NCBI GenBank assembly: GCA_002378975.1
Contig: DFST01000026.1
Location: forward strand, 1 to 5,708
From: Chitinophagaceae bacterium UBA3430
GTDB lineage: Bacteria > Bacteroidota > Bacteroidia > Chitinophagales > Chitinophagaceae
Direction: 5' to 3'
DNA length: 5,708 nucleotides
Position 1 is the first letter of the stretch; each line of letters begins with the position of its first letter. The position numbers and the translations under genes were made by a program. This document shows positions 1 through 4,764 of the stretch, in pieces. The notes beneath the pieces are model-generated. The model made no database searches, was not told the origin of the DNA, and worked only from the letters and a program-made list of their open reading frames with translations.

Positions 1-62
1 TGTGCATCGATTTGCAGGCTGGCCAGCAGGCAGAATAGCGATATGATCAGTTTCGTTGACAA
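1..62 (-). CDS. Possible 5' end of a secreted protein (partial, runs off left edge)
   Basis: Read on the minus strand from a TTG at 62-60, the frame stays open to the edge and gives about 20 residues that look like a signal peptide: a lysine at residue 4, a hydrophobic core (LIISLFCLLASL), and an end at IDA followed by a CA- codon, probably Gln. An Ala-Gln cleavage region is common in Bacteroidota exported proteins. There is no in-frame ATG; an ATT lies upstream at 77-75, and a stop at 86-84 bounds the frame. Position fits a tandem gene after the peroxiredoxin terminator. Against it: a TAnnTTTG box at 75-68 would start transcription almost on the TTG, and plus-strand frame 1 is also open from 1 to a stop at 100-102. 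The product cannot be named. This is inference from a very short stretch. Confidence 0.33.
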   Translation of the reverse strand, partial: MSTKLIISLFCLLASLQIDA

Positions 63-67
63 CGTAT

Positions 68-75
68 CAAAGCTA
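68..75 (-). promoter_or_regulatory. Candidate Bacteroidota -7 promoter element (TAGCTTTG)
   Basis: The minus strand reads TAGCTTTG, an exact match to the Bacteroidota sigma-factor -7 consensus TAnnTTTG. It lies after the peroxiredoxin terminator and points into the possible signal-peptide gene at the left edge. No TTTG-type -33 element is visible 19-21 bases upstream, where there is only a run of T, and the expected transcription start at about 61-64 leaves almost no leader for a TTG start at 62. The match may be chance. Confidence 0.3.
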
Positions 76-90
76 ATTTTATTTCAGTAT

Positions 91-125
91 AAAAAAAAAT
101 GACCGGGAAAAGGATTCTCCCGGTC
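91..125 (-). terminator. Intrinsic terminator of the peroxiredoxin gene
   Basis: An 8-bp perfect stem, GACCGGGA (101-108) with TCCCGGTC (118-125), encloses a 9-base loop. Read on the minus strand it is followed at once by A and then nine T residues (99-91). This is the classic Rho-independent shape and it lies about 65 bases past the peroxiredoxin stop. The plus-strand side has no T run after the stem, so it should act mainly on minus-strand transcripts. Confidence 0.88.
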
Positions 126-129
126 TGGG

Positions 130-143
130 CAATAAATTTATTG
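130..143. repeat. 14-bp perfect palindrome CAATAAATTTATTG
   Basis: CAATAAATTTATTG equals its own reverse complement. It lies in the 3' untranslated part of the peroxiredoxin transcript, between its stop and its terminator. A palindrome without a loop is a possible dimeric-protein site, but its A/T-rich content makes chance likely. No function can be assigned. Confidence 0.4.
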
Positions 144-190
144 TAGGTCAATCAGTTATAACTTGGGCTCGGGGTTTGCCCGGAGTAGAT

Positions 191-661
191 TTAACCAAGA
201 CCCTGTAACACCTCTTGGATTTTATCAAAATTGGGGAGGTCGGCGGGGCTTTCCAGCACTTCGGCGTAACGTATGATTCCCTCCGCGTCGATCACAAAGG
301 CAGCTCTTTTGGATACACCTTTCATATCCAGGATCCAGTCTTCGTAGATGCACCCATAGGCTCGGGAAGTTTCTTTATTAAAGTCGCTTAGTAAGGGGAA
401 GTTGAGCTTCTCCAGTTCTTTGAATTTACTCTGGGTAAAAACGGAATCTACAGAAATCCCAAAAACAGCAGCATTGGCAGTTTCATATTGAGCCATGTTG
501 TCGCGGGTGGTGCAGACCTGTTGGGTACAAAATCCAGTGAATGCTTGTGGATAGAACATCAACAGTACATTCTTACCATGGAGTTCACTCAGGGTTACCT
601 TGTTCTTGTCTGAGTCGTACAGGGAAAAATCGGGGGCGGGTTGTCCAAATTGTAGAGCCAT
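191..661 (-). CDS. Peroxiredoxin (AhpC/TSA superfamily, AhpE/Bcp-like)
   Basis: A cytosolic thiol peroxidase of 156 residues that reduces hydrogen peroxide and organic hydroperoxides through a peroxidatic cysteine. Visible marks are the N-terminal APDFSLYD strand, the core FYPQAFTGFCTQQVC with the PxxxTxxC signature (Pro38, Thr42, Cys45 as peroxidatic Cys), FPLLSDF at 88-94, and the conserved Arg119 followed by AAFVID and GIIRY. A second Cys lies at 50, the spacing used by Bcp-type enzymes for an intramolecular disulfide, and a third at 104; which one resolves Cys45 is not decidable here. Overall resemblance is closer to AhpE-like enzymes (FTG-C motif, short C terminus) than to typical 2-Cys AhpC. 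No signal peptide is seen. The ATG at 661 is the natural start, immediately before the family's N-terminal strand, and an A-rich leader precedes it. The gene is alone on its strand, with its own terminator about 65 bases downstream. Confidence 0.93.
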   Translation of the reverse strand: MALQFGQPAPDFSLYDSDKNKVTLSELHGKNVLLMFYPQAFTGFCTQQVCTTRDNMAQYETANAAVFGISVDSVFTQSKFKELEKLNFPLLSDFNKETSRAYGCIYEDWILDMKGVSKRAAFVIDAEGIIRYAEVLESPADLPNFDKIQEVLQGLG

Positions 662-712
662 GATTGTTTTTTTTAATTAACGAAAACGGAAATAGAATGT
701 TCGGCAAAGTGC

Positions 713-892
713 TTAGAATCTGGAGAAACGGGCATCGCTGACCGACCCGGGTTTGAACCAGGGGTAAACGAATCCGGTTTCAAAGCCACCTCCACCCGGG
801 TTGAATGGGGTCAGGTTGGAGATCGTGATGTCATAACTGAACGAGGCGGATACATGGCCCATGTCCAGCTTGATCACGGGGATGAAGGCCGG
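713..892 (-). pseudogene. C-terminal remnant of a PorP/SprF-family outer-membrane protein
   Basis: The minus strand encodes 59 residues ending at a TAA (715-713) with no start codon; the frame is closed upstream by TGA at 898-896. The peptide contains AFIPVIKLDMGHVSASFSY, then DITISNL, then a Gly-rich turn (NPGGGGFETGFVY) before a short tail. This follows the closing beta-strands of PorP/SprF proteins, the family with Bacteroidota type IX secretion and gliding components, where a -DxGxxxxxxSYDxxxSxL- segment is followed by a GxGGFE strand near the C terminus. Intact members are about 300 residues, so some four fifths is missing. In another frame just upstream an ATG at 923-921 starts MKKFICQLMI, which looks like the beginning of a signal peptide; an internal deletion that also shifted the frame would explain both pieces. 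Assignment rests on remembered family patterns. It could also be a fragment left by recombination with a paralogue. Confidence 0.6.
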
Positions 893-923
893 TAATCATT
901 AATTGGCAGATGAACTTTTTCAT
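893..923 (-). pseudogene. Possible signal-peptide scar of the deleted PorP/SprF-like gene
   Basis: From the ATG at 923-921 the minus strand reads MKKFICQLMI, a lysine-rich start leading into a hydrophobic stretch as in a Sec signal peptide. The frame then runs on as unrelated sequence for about 20 codons to a stop near 833-831. It is one base out of register with the PorP/SprF remnant that begins at 892. Together they suggest one gene that lost its middle, with the junction near 890-896. The first ten residues alone are weak evidence. Confidence 0.3.
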
Positions 924-986
924 TCGGGCAGGGTATATTCCTGAAATCAAACCAACAATCGTAAAATCCCTTCGTAATTTGCCATC

Positions 987-2081
987 ATGCGAATCCATGA
1001 CATCATTCAGGAATTGGAGCGATGGGCGCCACGTTCCTGGCAGGAATCATACGATAATGCCGGTTTGATCACCGGCGATGCAGCTTGGGACTGTACCGGC
1101 GTCTTGTGCTGTCTAGATGCAACCGAAGCCGTGATCGAAGAGGCCATTCAACGCGGATGCAACTTGGTGGTGGCGCACCACCCGATTCTATTCGGCGGGA
1201 TCAAACGCATTGATCCTCGGCATTATGTTGGACGGGCACTCATTCGTTCCATTCGTTATGATGTAGCCATCTATGCCATTCATACCAATCTGGACAATCT
1301 GCTGGAAGGCGTCAATGGAGCCATGGCCGATCGACTGGGCCTCCTAAATCGCTCCGTGCTGATGCCTAAAAGCCAGCAGCTAAAAAAGCTAAACACATAC
1401 GTTCCTGCTGCACACGTTGATGCAGTGGCGAATGCACTCTTTGCTGCAGGGGCCGGACATATTGGCCGCTACGATCAGTGTAGTTTTCGTCAGGCTGGGG
1501 AGGGTAGTTTTCGGGCGTTGGAAGGCGCTTCTCCCCATGTAGGCAAATTGGGTGTCCAACACCGAGAACCTGAATGGAAGCTGGAGGTGCTGTACCCCGC
1601 TACTTTGGAGTCGTCGCTCCTGGCTGCTCTTCGGTCGGCCCACCCCTACGAAGAGGTGGCCTATGATTTGGTCGCCTTGTCCAACACACACCCTTCCATC
1701 GGTTCAGGCTTAATCGGGGAATTGCCGGAGGCATTGCCGGAGGAAGAGTTCCTGGGTCGTATCAAATCAATTTTCGGGGTGGTTTCGCTTCGTCATACGG
1801 CTACAATTGGACGCGCCATCCGCCGGGTAGCCCTTTGTGGGGGCGCAGGTAGCTTCCTGATTTCCAATTCATTGGATCAAAACGCCGACGCCTTCCTGAC
1901 TGCCGATTTGAAGTACCATGAGTTTTTTGAAGCAGATAATCGTTTGCTGCTGGTGGATTTGGGACATTATGAGTCCGAGCAATACACGATCGACCTGCTA
2001 CAGGCCTTTTTAGCCGAAAAATTCCCTACCTTTGCCATCCTCAAAACAGGCTTGATTACCAATCCGGTCCGTTACCGTTAA
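987..2081 (+). CDS. Nif3-like dinuclear metal centre hexameric protein (YqfO type)
   Basis: This 364-residue protein belongs to the Nif3/YbgI/YqfO family (often labelled GTP cyclohydrolase I type 2 homologue), cytosolic ring-forming proteins with two metal ions per subunit. Their reaction is not settled. The start MRIHDIIQELERWAP followed by ESYDNAGLITGD is the usual N terminus, so the ATG at 987 is sound. Likely metal ligands are His64 and His65 in VVAHHPILFGG, Asp103 in IHTNLDN, and His327 and Glu331 in the C-terminal GHYESE. The two metal-binding halves are separated by an insert of roughly residues 130-235 that includes LYPATLES and HPYEEVAYD, the PII/CutA-like domain of the long YqfO-type members; E. 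coli YbgI, about 247 residues, lacks it. All ligands are present and length fits (B. cereus YqfO is about 370). The zinc-ribbon gene starts 20 bases after the stop, so the two are probably co-transcribed. Confidence 0.93.
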   Translation: MRIHDIIQELERWAPRSWQESYDNAGLITGDAAWDCTGVLCCLDATEAVIEEAIQRGCNLVVAHHPILFGGIKRIDPRHYVGRALIRSIRYDVAIYAIHTNLDNLLEGVNGAMADRLGLLNRSVLMPKSQQLKKLNTYVPAAHVDAVANALFAAGAGHIGRYDQCSFRQAGEGSFRALEGASPHVGKLGVQHREPEWKLEVLYPATLESSLLAALRSAHPYEEVAYDLVALSNTHPSIGSGLIGELPEALPEEEFLGRIKSIFGVVSLRHTATIGRAIRRVALCGGAGSFLISNSLDQNADAFLTADLKYHEFFEADNRLLLVDLGHYESEQYTIDLLQAFLAEKFPTFAILKTGLITNPVRYR

Positions 2082-2101
2082 CCTGCAAATTTTCCAGCCG
2101 C

Positions 2102-2857
2102 ATGGCCCCCGTAAAAGACTTTTCCATCGAGGAGCGACTCAGTTCCGTCCTCCGTCTCCAAAAGATCGACAGCAAACTCGATGAAATCCGCATCCTCAAA
2201 GGGGAACTTCCGATGGAAGTGGCCGACTTGGAAGATGAGATCGCGGGTCTGCGTGCTCGTCAATTGCGCATCGAGGAGGAGATCAATGGAGTGAATGAAT
2301 TCATCGAACAACGCAAGAACGCGATCAAGGACTCCGAGGCCTTGGTGAAGAAATACGAAAAGCAGAGTGAGAACGTAAAGAATAACCGCGAATTTGAAGC
2401 GGTCAACAAGGAGATCGAGATGCAACAACTCGAGGTCAAGTTGGCAGAAAAGCACATCAAAGACGCTCAAGAAGAGATCGCGGAGAAAGCATTGAGCCTG
2501 GAGAAAGCCAAGAAGAACATTGAGGTGAAAGAAGGCGTTCTGCAGACCAAAAAAGGAGAGTTGGAGAAAATCATTGCAGCCAACGAAAAAGAAGAAAAGC
2601 AACTCAATAAGGAAGCCGCCGAAGCCAAAGCTTCCGTTGAGGCCCGCCTCTTGATGAGCTATGAAAAGATCCGGGGTAATTACCGCAACGGACTGGCCGT
2701 GGTGCCAGTGGAGCGGGATGCCTGCGGTGGATGCTTCAATGCCATCCCCCCACAAAAGCAAAGCGAAATTCGTCAGCATAAAAAGATCATGATCTGTGAA
2801 AACTGCGGACGCATTTTGGTCGATGAGGAATTAAACAACAAGGTCACCCTCGGTTGA
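2102..2857 (+). CDS. C4-type zinc-ribbon coiled-coil protein (COG1579 / zf-RING_7 family)
   Basis: The 251 residues form a long charged helical hairpin followed by a zinc ribbon. Residues about 10-190 are rich in Glu, Lys, Gln and Leu with heptad-like spacing and no Pro between about 38 and 201, as expected for a coiled coil. The family-typical NNREFEAVNKEIE lies at 94-106. The C-terminal domain has two CxxC pairs, Cys208/Cys211 (CGGC) and Cys232/Cys235 (CENC), which should hold one zinc ion. In epsilonproteobacteria the relative HP0958/FlgZ acts with RpoN and flagellar mRNA; no such role is implied here, since nothing flagellar is nearby. The usual annotation is a zinc-ribbon nucleic-acid-binding protein of unknown function. 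It follows the Nif3-like gene by 20 bases with no terminator between them, and a strong terminator comes just after its stop, so the pair forms one unit. No signal peptide is visible. Confidence 0.9.
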   Translation: MAPVKDFSIEERLSSVLRLQKIDSKLDEIRILKGELPMEVADLEDEIAGLRARQLRIEEEINGVNEFIEQRKNAIKDSEALVKKYEKQSENVKNNREFEAVNKEIEMQQLEVKLAEKHIKDAQEEIAEKALSLEKAKKNIEVKEGVLQTKKGELEKIIAANEKEEKQLNKEAAEAKASVEARLLMSYEKIRGNYRNGLAVVPVERDACGGCFNAIPPQKQSEIRQHKKIMICENCGRILVDEELNNKVTLG

Positions 2858-2875
2858 TCGCCCACATAGAATTAC

Positions 2876-2904
2876 ATCCCGGCCTTTGGGTCGGGATTTT
2901 TTTT
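2876..2904 (+). terminator. Intrinsic terminator of the nif3-like/zinc-ribbon unit
   Basis: ATCCCGGCC (2876-2884) pairs with GGTCGGGAT (2889-2897) to give a 9-bp stem with one G-T pair and a TTTG loop, followed by a run of T to 2904. It starts 18 bases after the zinc-ribbon stop. It separates that unit from recN, which therefore needs its own promoter between about 2905 and 2975; I see no convincing -33/-7 pair there. Confidence 0.88.
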
Positions 2905-2975
2905 GCCCGGAAAATTGTAGGCCGGAAGCAGAATCCATATCGAGCGATGAATTAAATTGCTTCTCCTCCCATTTC

Positions 2976-4643
2976 ATGCTGCAACAACTGTACATACGGA
3001 ATTATGCACTCATCAAGGAAGTTCGGATCGAACTGGCCAACGGATTCACCGTGGTTACGGGCGAAACGGGTGCCGGTAAGTCCATTTTGCTGGGGGCGCT
3101 CGGACTGATCCTCGGTGAACGGGCCGATACCAGCGTGCTTCGGGAAGCTGCCGAAAAATGCATTGTGGAAGGGGTTTTTTACAATGATCGACTCAGGCAG
3201 CATCCACTTGCAGTCGAACAGGAGTGGACCGCCGAATCGGCTTGGTACCTGCGTCGCGAAATATTGCCTACTGGCAAATCCCGCGCTTTCATCAACGACA
3301 CGCCGGTTACCCTCACACAGTTGCAGTCCTTCGCTGGTAAATTGGTGGATCTCCATCAGCAATTCGATACTCAGGAGTTAGTGGAAGGTGATTTTCAACG
3401 CACCCTGCTGGATGCCATGGCCGGTCAACTGACAGAGGCAGATTCCTATCATCAAGGGTATCAACAATGGCAATTTGATAAACGAGCGCTGGAACAATTG
3501 ATCACCGAACAAGAACGGTCTCGCAGTGAGCAGGATTATCTTCAATATGTTTGGCAAGAATTGGAAGAAGCCTCCTTCAAATCGGATGAGATCGAGTTGT
3601 TGGAAGAGCAAGTACGCGTAGCCGGACAATCCGAGGGAATGACCCAAGCAATTGCAGCCGTACTCGAACGGCTTCAGGGCGAGGGAGAGAATATCCTTCT
3701 GCAAATTCGTAGATCTCATCAATCTCTCTCAGCCTACGAAAACAACAGCGATTCCTTGAAGCAATGGTCCGATCGATTGCACGCCGTGGATCTGGAGTTG
3801 CGTGATCTTTCACAGGAAATAGAGCGAGCCGCCGACCGCTTTCGTTCGGATCCGGAAAAATTGAATGCCTGGCAGGAACGTCTTTCATTGGGATTTAGAT
3901 TGCTTAAAAAGCACGGCTGTCAGCGAACGGCTGATCTGCTGGAACTCCAATCGCAGTTGCAAACGAAACTCAGCGGTGTGCAATCACTCCAATCCCGCAT
4001 TCAGGAACTGGAGGCCCAGTGTGCCAAGCAAGAAAAAGCCCTCCTTGAAAAAGCCAACCAATTGCATCAAGCCCGCCTGAACACCATTCCCAGTTGGACA
4101 ACGCAAATCGATCGTTTGTTGAAACAAGTGGGCATGCCAACGGCTCGCTTTCAGGTAGAGCTTCGAGAAACGTCGCTGCAGGCATACGGAATCGATGCTT
4201 GTGTTTTTTTGATGGATGCGAATTACAGCGAAGGCACGGGTGAACCCAATTGGCAGCCGGTTCGTAAGGTGGCCAGCGGCGGGGAGTTGAGTCGATTGAT
4301 GCTCTGCATCAAATCACTCGTAGCCGATCGGCTGGATCTCCCCACTATGATCTTCGACGAGATCGATGCCGGCATTTCCGGCGAGGCTGCGAAGCAGGTA
4401 GGACGGATTTTGCAATCGTTGGGCAATGACAAGCAGGTCATCTGCATCACCCATCAGCCGCAAGTCGCCGCGAAGGGGGCTGATCATTTGCACGTATCGA
4501 AAGCAGCAAGCGGACAGGGCATTGAAACCCAAGTCAATCGATTGTCCGAAGAAGAGCGGATTGAGACCTTAGCCAGGATGATGAGTGGCGAGCAGCCGAC
4601 CGAGGCGGCACGCAACAATGCCCGTGAATTGAGGTTGGCCTAG
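2976..4643 (+). CDS. recN: DNA repair protein RecN
   Basis: An SMC-like ATPase of 555 residues (E. coli RecN is 553) that acts at double-strand breaks in RecA-dependent repair. The N-terminal half-ATPase begins MLQQLYIRNYALIKEV and has the P-loop GETGAGKS at 29-36. A coiled-coil region, about residues 165-375, carries many Gln, Glu and Leu residues. The C-terminal half has the ABC signature SGGELSR at 434-440, Walker B MIFDEID at 458-464 with catalytic Glu462, and the H-loop ITHQPQVAA with His493. The usual LxDIHxQH-like segment reads LVDLHQQFDTQEL. The start is the ATG at 2976: this gives the family N terminus, whereas an in-frame TTG at 2886 would put the terminator hairpin of the upstream unit inside the gene and add 30 residues without family likeness. 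The gene appears intact and is transcribed separately from its neighbours. LexA-type control cannot be judged from the leader. Confidence 0.96.
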   Translation: MLQQLYIRNYALIKEVRIELANGFTVVTGETGAGKSILLGALGLILGERADTSVLREAAEKCIVEGVFYNDRLRQHPLAVEQEWTAESAWYLRREILPTGKSRAFINDTPVTLTQLQSFAGKLVDLHQQFDTQELVEGDFQRTLLDAMAGQLTEADSYHQGYQQWQFDKRALEQLITEQERSRSEQDYLQYVWQELEEASFKSDEIELLEEQVRVAGQSEGMTQAIAAVLERLQGEGENILLQIRRSHQSLSAYENNSDSLKQWSDRLHAVDLELRDLSQEIERAADRFRSDPEKLNAWQERLSLGFRLLKKHGCQRTADLLELQSQLQTKLSGVQSLQSRIQELEAQCAKQEKALLEKANQLHQARLNTIPSWTTQIDRLLKQVGMPTARFQVELRETSLQAYGIDACVFLMDANYSEGTGEPNWQPVRKVASGGELSRLMLCIKSLVADRLDLPTMIFDEIDAGISGEAAKQVGRILQSLGNDKQVICITHQPQVAAKGADHLHVSKAASGQGIETQVNRLSEEERIETLARMMSGEQPTEAARNNARELRLA

Positions 4644-4646
4644 GGC

Positions 4647-4655
4647 TGTGGATAA
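4647..4655 (-). promoter_or_regulatory. Exact consensus DnaA box (TTATCCACA) upstream of dnaB
   Basis: The plus strand reads TGTGGATAA, the reverse complement of the DnaA box TTATCCACA. It begins three bases after the recN stop and about 110 bases before the dnaB start. I see no second box, even with one mismatch, in the gap. An A/T-rich stretch follows at 4684-4707. A single box fits DnaA acting as a transcription regulator better than an origin; chance is possible, though an exact 9-mer in a gap this small is unlikely. Binding has not been shown. Confidence 0.5.
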
Positions 4656-4667
4656 CCGGCATTTACC

Positions 4668-4687
4668 CGTGCAGAATTCGTGCAGAA
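4668..4687. repeat. Tandem direct repeat CGTGCAGAA, period 11
   Basis: CGTGCAGAA occurs at 4668-4676 and again at 4679-4687, so the copies are offset by 11 bases, about one helical turn. They lie between the DnaA box and the A/T-rich tract ahead of dnaB. Such phased repeats can be binding sites for a dimer on one DNA face, but no known consensus was recognised. Confidence 0.4.
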
Positions 4688-4707
4688 AGAAAAATTTTTT
4701 TCCAATA

Positions 4708-4734
4708 GGCACAGCGAGTTATTTCGTGTGTGCC
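4708..4734. repeat. Inverted repeat (hairpin) in the dnaB leader
   Basis: GGCACA (4708-4713) pairs with TGTGCC (4729-4734), and an inner CGA/TCG (4715-4717 with 4724-4726) can extend the stem around a GTTATT loop, with a G-T pair and one bulge. No T run follows on the plus strand, and on the minus strand it is followed only by TATTGG before the A/T tract, so it is a poor terminator for recN. It may be an operator or a leader structure of the dnaB mRNA. Confidence 0.45.
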
Positions 4735-4764
4735 GGTACTTAAACGACCGATCTCTCAACGAAC

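Noticed and set aside
160..182. GGGC/GCCC hairpin just downstream of the peroxiredoxin stop
   Set aside because: Only four Watson-Crick pairs plus wobbles, no T run on either strand; the terminator at 91-125 is far better.
975..981. TAATTTG just before the nif3-like start, as a -7 promoter box
   Set aside because: It is one base short of TAnnTTTG, lies only five bases from the ATG, and has no -33 partner.
1389..1691. Minus-strand open frame of 100 codons inside the nif3-like gene
   Set aside because: It overlaps conserved coding sequence and shows no motif or leader.
2078..2779. Long minus-strand open frame of 233 codons opposite the zinc-ribbon gene
   Set aside because: It is the antisense shadow of a Glu/Lys-rich coiled coil, which gives Phe/Leu-rich nonsense; the plus-strand protein has clear family motifs.
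2947..2955. ATGAATTAA minimal upstream open frame ahead of recN
   Set aside because: A two-codon frame arises easily by chance and nothing suggests translational control.
2952..4532. Several open frames of 66-136 codons on both strands within recN
   Set aside because: All overlap the RecN coding sequence in other frames and lack family motifs.
4644..4764. recN-dnaB gap as a full replication origin
   Set aside because: Only one DnaA box is present; an origin normally has a cluster of boxes beside its unwinding element.
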